Both the position numbers and the translations under genes were made by a program. DNA of 6,147 nucleotides, taken from Planctomycetota bacterium. GTDB lineage: Bacteria > Planctomycetota > Planctomycetia > Pirellulales > Lacipirellulaceae. Positions 1 through 5,546 of the stretch are shown here, piece after piece. The stretch covers positions 1 through 6,147 of the forward strand of contig JAJRUA010000299.1 in assembly GCA_024278035.1 (NCBI GenBank), given 5' to 3'. The stretch's first letter is position 1; each line of letters begins with the position of its first letter. The notes under the pieces are model-generated. The model was not told where the DNA came from, did not search any database, and saw nothing but the letters and a program-made list of their open reading frames with translations.

Positions 1-143
1 AAGAATTCAGATCGCCAATAAAGGCGAGGCACCTTAAAATTCGCTCACCTTCTGTCTCGATATTTCTCCACGCGATTCTCCTTGTGATCAACTTTTGAAT
101 TTAGAATTGCTCTATTACCGACACCAACTCTTACGAGGTTGCC
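1..143. other. Upstream region of the amidase gene, nothing else identified
   Basis: These 143 bases are AT-rich for the window and contain no convincing gene on either strand. The only supported element is the ribosome site GAGG at 135-138. Candidate promoter boxes (TTGTGA 82-87, TTGAAT 95-100, TAGAAT 102-107, TATTAC 113-118) do not combine at acceptable spacing. Confidence 0.5.
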
Positions 144-1190
144 ATGCTGCAAAATAGAAAATCTTTTCGATCCGTTTTGGCTAAGAGCCTCTTTCCGAGT
201 GTCTCTGGGCTGATGGCGTTTTTACTGCTGCTTTCTGCTGCTCATTTTTCGCAGGGCGTAGAGATCGGCGAACAGATCGAGCGTTCTGGCGACGAGATTA
301 TGGTCTGTGGCCAGCTTTTTCACACGACGGCTCCGGTGGTCTTGTGGACTGATCCCAAAGGCTACGACGCCTATCGTGTCGAGCGTCGGTTTGGAAAATT
401 CGAGAAATCTTCTTGGAAAGAGTCTGTCAAAGACGGCTCTCTCGATAGTCCCAATCGCTATGGAATTCGTAAGGATCTTCTCACCGCGAAACAACTCGAA
501 GAAGTTCGAGGGGGTGGGTGGACGCTTCCGATGCTCGAAGAGGTCGTCGACCAGTTTGTTATGCACTATGATGTTTGCGGCGTAAGCCAACTTTGTTTCA
601 AAGTATTGCACGACCGTCGAGGGTTGAGCGTCCATTTCATGCTCGATATCGATGGTACCATCTATCAAACTCTTGATCTCAAAGAACGAGCCTGGCACGC
701 GACGATCTCTAATTCGAGGTCGATAGGCATCGAAATCGCGGGCATCGGTGCTTATCCGGCTAAGGGCAAGGAGGTGCTCGATCGTTGGTATTTCCCCGAC
801 AAAGAAGGAGGAACTCTGCTTCGCCCACCTCGTACACTGGGGACTCTTGCTCTACGGAAGTCGCCCTTCTTTGGACGCCCCGATCGCTCTGAGGTTGTCG
901 TGGGCACGGTTCAAGGCGTTGAACTTTACCAGTACGATTTTACTCCTGAACAATATGATTCGCTCATCAAGCTCACTGCGACGCTATGTCGCATCTTCCC
1001 AAAAATCAACTGTACTTACCCCCAGGACGACCAGGGTAACCTCATTCCTCACAAGCTGACCGACAGGCAATGGAGAGGTTACCAGGGAGTTTTGGGGCAC
1101 TACCATGTCCAAAAAAACAAGACCGACCCCGGCCCTGCATTTAACTGGGAAAAGGTAATCAACGGAGCCAACCAGCTTTTGGGAAAGTGA
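144..1190 (+). CDS. Exported N-acetylmuramoyl-L-alanine amidase (Amidase_2 / AmpD fold)
   Basis: This 348-residue zinc amidase is expected to cut the bond between N-acetylmuramic acid and L-alanine of the peptidoglycan stem. The N-terminus has several basic residues (R5, K6, R9, K14) and then a hydrophobic stretch at about 17-36, which fits a Sec signal peptide or signal anchor. There is no lipobox cysteine, so it should act outside the inner membrane. The fold is visible in order: first zinc histidine H141 (VMHYDV), the stretch at 162-190 with a strand, DGTIYQ and WHA, the family glutamate E197 in SIGIEIAG, and the C-terminal block GHYHVQKNKTDPGPAFNW with H319, K326 and D328. These match H34, E116, H154, K162 and D164 of AmpD. 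About 60 residues (202-262) separate E197 from the last helix, more than in compact AmpD. Five cysteines (55, 145, 151, 282, 290) could form disulfides. GAGG at 135-138, five bases upstream, supports the ATG start. It is the first gene of the probable operon. The fold is clear; the exact substrate is inferred. Confidence 0.92.
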   Translation: MLQNRKSFRSVLAKSLFPSVSGLMAFLLLLSAAHFSQGVEIGEQIERSGDEIMVCGQLFHTTAPVVLWTDPKGYDAYRVERRFGKFEKSSWKESVKDGSLDSPNRYGIRKDLLTAKQLEEVRGGGWTLPMLEEVVDQFVMHYDVCGVSQLCFKVLHDRRGLSVHFMLDIDGTIYQTLDLKERAWHATISNSRSIGIEIAGIGAYPAKGKEVLDRWYFPDKEGGTLLRPPRTLGTLALRKSPFFGRPDRSEVVVGTVQGVELYQYDFTPEQYDSLIKLTATLCRIFPKINCTYPQDDQGNLIPHKLTDRQWRGYQGVLGHYHVQKNKTDPGPAFNWEKVINGANQLLGK

Positions 1191-1235
1191 AATTTCAAAC
1201 TAAAACTTACTAGGCGTGTACGGAAAAGCAATCGT

Positions 1236-2933
1236 ATGTCTTTGTGGGAAGATTTTCTTGACGTGCAGGTGTCGACCAAATCGCCGCCTCAGTTGCGGCA
1301 TCATGATTTGGTTGGCCTGCTCGGCAATCTGCATTCGGGTAGCCCCGAGGCTGTGGAGCTGAGTTGTGTAGGCCAATCGTACGAAGGTCGTTCAATTCCT
1401 CTCCTTAAACTTGGTACTGGCCCTGTTCGCATTTTCGCTTGGTCGCAAATGCATGGCAACGAACCTACGCATACCGCAGTGCTGCTCGCCTTGGTGAACC
1501 TTTTGTTAAGTTCCCCTAAACACCCAACCTCGAAGGCGATCTTGTCTGGTTGCACCTTGTTTTTGCTGCCTATGCTCAACCCAGACGGGGTCGAGCGTAC
1601 CACTCGGCGAAACGCGCAGGACATCGACATCAACCGAGATGCTCTCCACCTACAGAGCCCCGAGGGGAAACTGCTCAATGAAATGGTAAAAACTATTCAG
1701 CCCCACTTTGCCCTCAATCTGCATAACCAAAAACCAAGAACTTCGGTCCATACGACTTCGCAGCAAGTCGCAGCGGTTTCGCTACTTGTTCCTCCGATCA
1801 ACCGCGAAGATACCGAAACCGACGAGATACGTCGGGCAAAGCAGGTGGCGGTCTCGTTCCTGCAAGCGGTTCGCCCCTACTGCGAAGGCATGATTTCTCG
1901 CTACGACGCTGATTTCATGCCACGATGTTTTGGGGAATGGGTGCAGCAGCAAGGGGTTCCTACTTTAACGGTCGAGGCGGGCGGCTGGACTATGCCCAAC
2001 TCTGACCTTTCGCAAGTAGTACAACTGCATTTCACCGGATTAGTAAGCGCCCTTGAAGCCATTGCCACGGGCAGATATTTGCAAGAGGACCCTGCCGAAT
2101 ACGATACACTTCCGCGCTCGGCAGAGCACGATCTTTTCGATCTCTTGCTGCGTGGAATTACGGTGGCCAACGGCGGAGCACAGACTCCGTTTGTTGCCGA
2201 CTTGGGGATTAACTTGGGCGAGACGGGGCAGATCGAAGATCTCGGTGATCTTTGCATCACTTCGGGAAAAATTTCGGTCGACGGGACCAAGCTGATCTGC
2301 GTTCCGGGCAAAATTGTTTACGCGCCGGAAATCTCCCCGTGCAAGCTTCCTGACCAGCAACAAGCGAAGAAATTTCTAGCCCGGGGAGTCACAAGCGTCA
2401 TTGGTCAGCTAGATTTGGCTGTTCCTACGCAGTTGGATGCACTTATTGGGCTGAAAGAAGGATTAAACCTTCCGATGAACTTAGGTTTTATTGCGGTCGT
2501 ACCTAGCAGCTTAGAGAAGCCGCCTGCCGATATTTTGGAGCGTCTTATTCGAGCGGCTTCTTTAGGTCTCCTTGGAGTTATCGCAAAGGACGTCTCCGAA
2601 GATATCGCTAGCTTTTTACAGTATTTCAAGATACCGCGGCTGAATGAGCACGACATTGTTCCTGCGACAGACGAATCGATTGAACTGGCCAATTTATCGC
2701 GATCGACTTGGGAGATGGCGAATCTTTTGGGACTCAAGAATCGAGGCAGCATCAAATTGGGAATGGAAGCCGATCTTCTTTTGCTTAAAGACAACGAGTT
2801 AAAAAAATCTTCTTCGGTTATCCCATGCAGCGACTTGCAGCAGGTGATGGTCGCCGGTACGGTGGTTTTCAACGAAGGCGAACTTCTTAGTCACACGGGA
2901 GGCAGGCTTCTTACGAGCCGCTTTGCCGAGTAA
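1236..2933 (+). CDS. M14-family zinc carboxypeptidase with amidohydrolase-like C-terminal half
   Basis: This 565-residue protein has no signal peptide and should be cytoplasmic. Residues 20-280 are an M14 metallocarboxypeptidase domain with a complete active site. H73 and E76 (QMHGNE) and H163 (LNLHNQ) are the zinc ligands. N133 and R134 (DINRD) match the carboxylate-binding Asn-Arg pair of carboxypeptidase A. E247 in TLTVEAGG is the general-base glutamate. NPDG at 115-118 is a further family mark. Residues 300-565 are not M14. They start like the small beta domain of an N-acyl-D-amino-acid deacylase (DLLLRGITVANGG) and end like its C-terminus (GSIKLGMEADLLLL, then VMVAGTVVFNEGEL). The barrel between is much shortened, and the usual HxH metal motif after VPG is absent. 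The M14 part is therefore probably the active enzyme and the second half structural or ligand-binding. The neighbours suggest cell-wall peptides as substrate, but this is inference. The Shine-Dalgarno is weak (GGAAAAG, 1222-1228). The start is 45 bases after the amidase stop. Confidence 0.92.
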   Translation: MSLWEDFLDVQVSTKSPPQLRHHDLVGLLGNLHSGSPEAVELSCVGQSYEGRSIPLLKLGTGPVRIFAWSQMHGNEPTHTAVLLALVNLLLSSPKHPTSKAILSGCTLFLLPMLNPDGVERTTRRNAQDIDINRDALHLQSPEGKLLNEMVKTIQPHFALNLHNQKPRTSVHTTSQQVAAVSLLVPPINREDTETDEIRRAKQVAVSFLQAVRPYCEGMISRYDADFMPRCFGEWVQQQGVPTLTVEAGGWTMPNSDLSQVVQLHFTGLVSALEAIATGRYLQEDPAEYDTLPRSAEHDLFDLLLRGITVANGGAQTPFVADLGINLGETGQIEDLGDLCITSGKISVDGTKLICVPGKIVYAPEISPCKLPDQQQAKKFLARGVTSVIGQLDLAVPTQLDALIGLKEGLNLPMNLGFIAVVPSSLEKPPADILERLIRAASLGLLGVIAKDVSEDIASFLQYFKIPRLNEHDIVPATDESIELANLSRSTWEMANLLGLKNRGSIKLGMEADLLLLKDNELKKSSSVIPCSDLQQVMVAGTVVFNEGELLSHTGGRLLTSRFAE

Positions 2934-2963
2934 AAGTTGCCCTCAGGTAGACAAACAAGCAGC

Positions 2964-2970
2964 AGGAGGT
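2964..2970 (+). promoter_or_regulatory. Strong Shine-Dalgarno that sets the spmA start
   Basis: AGGAGGT lies seven bases upstream of ATG 2978, which is ideal spacing. An in-frame GTG at 2969 would give three extra residues, but it sits inside this site and cannot be served by it. ATG 2978 is therefore the better start. Confidence 0.8.
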
Positions 2971-2977
2971 GTGTAGG

Positions 2978-3724
2978 ATGCTCAACAAGGTTTGGTTTTG
3001 GCTGCTTCTGATTGGCATTGTCTATGGGTTCGGCAAGGCCAGCGTGAATACATTCTCGGGACTCTCAGCCAAAGGCTCCGAAGAGTCTGCCGCTGTAGAA
3101 GGAGCCGAAAAGGAAGCCTCGACTTCAGATCGAGATCATCGCAACCTACAAGAAATGGGACGCGACATCAACGAAGCGGCCTTCGATGCGGCGGAAGTCT
3201 CGGTGGAAATCTGCATCGGTTTGATTGGCATCATGGCCCTTTGGCTGGGCTTGCTTAATATCGCTCGCGATGCGGGGCTGGTCGACGCATTGGCCCGTAT
3301 GTTGATGCCCTTGATGCGATGGCTTTTTCCCGATGTGCCAGACGGCCATCCAGCGCAAGGGGCAATGCTGATGAACATCTCTGCCAATATCCTTGGCCTC
3401 GAAAACGCGGCGACTCCTTTTGGCTTGAAGGCGATGCAAGAACTGCAGACACTCAATAACGAAAAGGATACTGCAACCAACTCGATGGCCATGTTTCTTG
3501 CGATCAATACCAGCAACGTGACCATTGTCCCCTTCGGAATCATCGGCTACCGCGTTCTGAGCGGAAGCGAGAATCCAACCGCCCCCGTGTTTGGCATCAT
3601 CCTTACAACGATGGTCACCACGATTGTGGCGGTATTTGCCGTCCGGTTGCTTTCAAAACTACCTCGATATGCGATTTCTAAGAGCGACAAACTACAGAAA
3701 TCAACTAGCGGGGAGGGCGAATAA
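2978..3724 (+). CDS. spmA: Spore maturation protein A-like membrane protein (nucleoside-recognition/Gate domain)
   Basis: This 248-residue polytopic inner-membrane protein belongs to the SpmA family. In Bacillus subtilis SpmA works with SpmB in spore-core dehydration; the transported molecule is not firmly known. Recognisable SpmA blocks are GRDINEAAFDAAE (61-73), LWLGLLNIARDAGLVDALAR (about 89-107), LFPDVPDGHPAQGAML, NISANILGLENAATPFGLKAM (133-153), and LAINTSNVTIVPFGIIGYR (about 174-192). Likely membrane segments are at about 5-20, 76-95, 170-192 and 203-224, with a possible re-entrant segment near 128-148. Between the first segment and the conserved core lies an acidic, Ser/Ala/Glu-rich linker at about 26-60; the Bacillus protein (about 196 residues) has no comparable linker. 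The C-terminal tail (229-248) is hydrophilic. The start chosen is ATG 2978, behind AGGAGGT. The stop overlaps the spmB start by one base (TAATG), so the two should be translationally coupled. The family call is certain; the role in a planctomycete is unknown. Confidence 0.93.
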   Translation: MLNKVWFWLLLIGIVYGFGKASVNTFSGLSAKGSEESAAVEGAEKEASTSDRDHRNLQEMGRDINEAAFDAAEVSVEICIGLIGIMALWLGLLNIARDAGLVDALARMLMPLMRWLFPDVPDGHPAQGAMLMNISANILGLENAATPFGLKAMQELQTLNNEKDTATNSMAMFLAINTSNVTIVPFGIIGYRVLSGSENPTAPVFGIILTTMVTTIVAVFAVRLLSKLPRYAISKSDKLQKSTSGEGE

Positions 3725-4281
3725 TGGATTCCCTACAACTTATTTTGGATACGCTCAGCCAATGGACCATCCATTTTGTGATCCTGCTGATCATTCTGTG
3801 GGCGTACTACAAAAAAGTGCCCATGTACGAGTCGTTTGTCACTGGCGCGAAGGAAGGGTTCAGCGTGGCGATCACGATTATCCCGTATCTGGTTGCGATC
3901 TTGTTTGTGATAAAGATGTTCGTTGCCAGCGGCGCATTTGAAGACATAAAGCTGGTCATGGGATGGGGGATGGATCAGATTGGCTTAGGCGGCTATCGCG
4001 AATCGCTCGATTTACTACCCCTGGCATTGACCCGGCCGCTTACCGGTAGCGGTGCCCGTGGGGTATTGCTCGAAGTGTTTGACGAGCACGGTCCCGATAG
4101 TTTTCTTGGAAATACGGCTTCGCTGATGATGGGAAGCACCGAGACGACTTTCTATATCATCACGGTCTATTTCGGATCGATACAAGTGAAGAAGATTCGT
4201 CACACGCTTCCCGCCTGCCTGATCGCAGACGTGGTAGGCATTTTTACCGCGATATTTCTCGGATACCTCTTGTTTGGATAG
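3724..4281 (+). CDS. spmB: Spore maturation protein B-like membrane protein (nucleoside-recognition/Gate domain)
   Basis: This 185-residue membrane protein is close in length to Bacillus subtilis SpmB (about 178) and is its likely partner-type homologue. Diagnostic blocks run the whole length: KKVPMYESFVTGAKEGFSVA (30-49), TIIPYLVAILFVIKMFVASGA (51-71), DLLPLALTRPLTGSGARG (96-113), HGPDSFLGNTASLMMGSTET (122-141), and TFYIITVYFGSIQVKKIRH (142-160). Membrane segments are likely at about 14-28, 47-66, 140-152 and 163-184, with the Pro/Gly-rich 98-112 segment probably buried. Its ATG overlaps the spmA stop, with a purine-rich ribosome site (GGGGAGGG, 3710-3717) inside the end of spmA. SpmA and SpmB normally act as a pair, which fits this coupling. 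It is followed after only seven bases by the LD-carboxypeptidase gene. Function in this lineage is unproven; transport or gating of a small wall-related molecule is a guess from context. Confidence 0.94.
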   Translation: MDSLQLILDTLSQWTIHFVILLIILWAYYKKVPMYESFVTGAKEGFSVAITIIPYLVAILFVIKMFVASGAFEDIKLVMGWGMDQIGLGGYRESLDLLPLALTRPLTGSGARGVLLEVFDEHGPDSFLGNTASLMMGSTETTFYIITVYFGSIQVKKIRHTLPACLIADVVGIFTAIFLGYLLFG

Positions 4282-4288
4282 GTAACGA

Positions 4289-5263
4289 ATGAAACGAATA
4301 TTTGCTCCAGCACTTGAACCGGGAGACACCATCGCGCTGGTTGCTCCGGCAGGATTGCTGAACCGTGCTCGTACGGAAGTTGCCATAAAACGCATTAAGG
4401 AAGAGGGATTCAAGGTCAAGCAATACCGCGATATTTATCGCTCGCGAGGGTATTTGGCTGGAGACGATGAGACCCGGGCGAAGGAGCTGATGCAGGCGTT
4501 TGCCGATCCCGAAGTTTCTGCAGTTTTCCCTGCCCGAGGAGGGACCGGCGTGACACGGATCCTTGATTCTTTGGACTACGGAGTCATCCGCCGGAACCCG
4601 AAAATACTGACCGGCTTTAGCGATATTACCGCGCTTCACTTGGCTGTTCAGAGACAAACTGGGCTGGTTACTTTTCATAGCCCTAATCCCATGGATGGAT
4701 TTGGTAGGCCCAAAGGTTTCACGAAGCTGTCGTCCCAAACTTTTTGGCGCGCTGTGTTGGCAAAAAGATTTCGTGATTCTCAGCAGGCGGGGTACGAGGT
4801 TCTTAGCGAACAGTCTGAACGAGACAAGCTCTCAACTCTGGTAACTGGCATTGCCCGTGGTCAATTGGTTGGGGGGAACCTCTCGTTGGTCTGTGCGGTA
4901 ATGGGAACGCCATACGAGATCGAGACGCGAGGCAACATCTTATTTCTGGAGGACGTTGCCGAGGCACCATACCGCATCGATCGGCTCTTGTCTCAGCTAC
5001 GGTTGGCGGGAAAACTGGACATGTTGGACGGCATCTTGTTAGGGAAATTTTCTAGGTGCGACGCCGGAACCGATGAAGAGAGCTTATCGCTGGCAGAGGT
5101 TTTCGACGACTATTTCGCAGATTTAGGTGTTCCGGTGCTGCAAAATTTCCCGGCAGGCCATTCTTCCGACAATGTGACATTGCCTTTGGGAGTTGAGGTG
5201 GAATTGGATGCCGATCACCGACAGCTGACGATCCTTGAGAGCCCGGTCACCCTCCGACGATAG
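4289..5263 (+). CDS. ldcA: LD-carboxypeptidase, S66 family (muramoyltetrapeptide carboxypeptidase)
   Basis: This 324-residue serine peptidase is expected to remove the terminal D-alanine from murein tetrapeptides in the cytoplasm during peptidoglycan recycling. It has no signal peptide. The N-terminal domain shows GDTIALVAPAG (12-22) and the PARGGTGVTR loop (81-90). The catalytic Ser-Glu-His triad is S111 in LTGFSD, E221 in LFLEDVAEAPYRIDR, and H291 in FPAGH. The 70-residue spacing between E221 and H291 equals that of E. coli LdcA (E200, H270). VGGNLSL at 194-200 is another conserved turn of the family. It sits seven bases after spmB with only a weak ribosome site (AGGT, 4280-4283), so it is probably translated by coupling in the same operon. 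MccF-type immunity proteins share this fold and cannot be excluded by sequence alone, but the wall-enzyme neighbours favour LdcA. It appears to be the last gene of the operon. Confidence 0.92.
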   Translation: MKRIFAPALEPGDTIALVAPAGLLNRARTEVAIKRIKEEGFKVKQYRDIYRSRGYLAGDDETRAKELMQAFADPEVSAVFPARGGTGVTRILDSLDYGVIRRNPKILTGFSDITALHLAVQRQTGLVTFHSPNPMDGFGRPKGFTKLSSQTFWRAVLAKRFRDSQQAGYEVLSEQSERDKLSTLVTGIARGQLVGGNLSLVCAVMGTPYEIETRGNILFLEDVAEAPYRIDRLLSQLRLAGKLDMLDGILLGKFSRCDAGTDEESLSLAEVFDDYFADLGVPVLQNFPAGHSSDNVTLPLGVEVELDADHRQLTILESPVTLRR

Positions 5264-5325
5264 TGCAAGCTCTCGAAAAAAATGCCGCTTAACCTCTACT
5301 GCAAAACTTCTTGGGGTGAGCCTAC

Positions 5326-5359
5326 GGTAGCAAGACTTGAAACAACCGTCTTGTCTGCC
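5326..5359 (+). other. Imperfect inverted repeat / hairpin after the LD-carboxypeptidase gene
   Basis: GGTAGCAAGAC (5326-5336) can pair with GTCTTGTCTGCC (5348-5359) over 11 pairs, with one bulged T at 5354, one G-T pair, and an 11-base loop. It lies 62 bases downstream of the ldcA stop. No T-run follows on either strand, so it is not a classic intrinsic terminator. It may stabilise or mark the 3' end of the operon message, or be part of a small RNA. Pairing is by eye only. Confidence 0.45.
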
Positions 5360-5438
5360 TTGCGAATGAGGGGCTCTCTCCGTTACCTGCTGTTTTGCGC
5401 AGAAGAATGTTAGTCTTGCGCAATTGTTTCCTAATTCT

Positions 5439-5465
5439 TTGAAGACTTGCTAGTCTGGCTATAAT
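5439..5465 (+). promoter_or_regulatory. Predicted sigma70-type promoter for the LEPR/amidase gene
   Basis: A perfect -10 box TATAAT (5460-5465) is preceded by TTGAAG (5439-5444) at a spacer of 15 bases, or by TTTGAA (5438-5443) at 16. The transcript would start near 5472 and have a leader of about 75 bases before GTG 5547. The spacer holds the inverted repeat AGACT-TGCT-AGTCT (5443-5456), a possible operator. A further 8-base palindrome, TTGCGCAA, lies at 5416-5423. The -10 box is convincing; the -35 box and spacing are only moderate. Confidence 0.6.
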
Positions 5466-5480
5466 GGCACCTATGCGGGA

Positions 5481-5513
5481 TGCGAACCTTAGTCGCAGGT
5501 AGCACAACTAGCC
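5481..5513 (+). promoter_or_regulatory. Structured 5' leader with competing small hairpins
   Basis: In the predicted leader, TGCGA (5481-5485) pairs with TCGCA (5493-5497). The loop bases ACCT (5486-5489) can pair with AGGT (5497-5500) in H-type pseudoknot order, although base 5497 is shared. GGTAG (5498-5502) can also pair with CTA-GCC (5508-5513, G5511 bulged). That would take bases from the 5' arm of the next hairpin (5511-5519). I do not recognise a known riboswitch class. The structures are short and drawn by eye. Confidence 0.3.
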
Positions 5514-5546
5514 TCTGTATGTTTATTTCTTACGGAGGCGTTTTTT
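5511..5546 (+). terminator. Terminator-like hairpin that hides the ribosome binding site
   Basis: GCCTCTGTA (5511-5519) pairs with TACGGAGGC (5531-5539) over nine pairs (one G-U) around an 11-base loop. One G and then TTTTTT (5541-5546) follow, the layout of an intrinsic terminator. The right arm contains GGAGG (5534-5538), the Shine-Dalgarno of the gene that starts at GTG 5547, eight bases later. Formation of the stem would therefore stop transcription, block ribosome entry, or both. Constitutive termination directly before a start codon would make the gene silent, so conditional control is likely. Confidence 0.55.

Noticed and set aside
82..118. Promoter for the first amidase gene
   Set aside because: TTGTGA or TTGAAT with TAGAAT or TATTAC gives spacers of 12-14 or 25 bases, none acceptable. 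The operon promoter may be further upstream, outside the window.
2300..2700. Frameshift or deletion as the cause of the short amidohydrolase half
   Set aside because: The frame is open throughout, and the C-terminal signatures remain in frame with the M14 domain, so the reduction looks evolutionary, not a recent lesion.
2405..2872. Minus-strand reading frames opposite the M14 gene and others
   Set aside because: They are shadows of strongly conserved + strand genes, and their translations show no domain or motif.
2969..2977. GTG 2969 as the spmA start (three extra residues)
   Set aside because: The GTG lies within the AGGAGGT ribosome site, which is ideally placed for ATG 2978.
5235..5276. 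Inverted repeat TTGAGAGC / GCTCTCGA-A spanning the ldcA stop
   Set aside because: Eight pairs are possible, but the loop is 26 bases and a run of A rather than T follows, so it is not a usable terminator on the + strand.
5322..5507. Small minus-strand reading frame (61 codons) in the gap
   Set aside because: It crosses the predicted promoter and leader, has no recognisable domain and a composition unlike the real genes.
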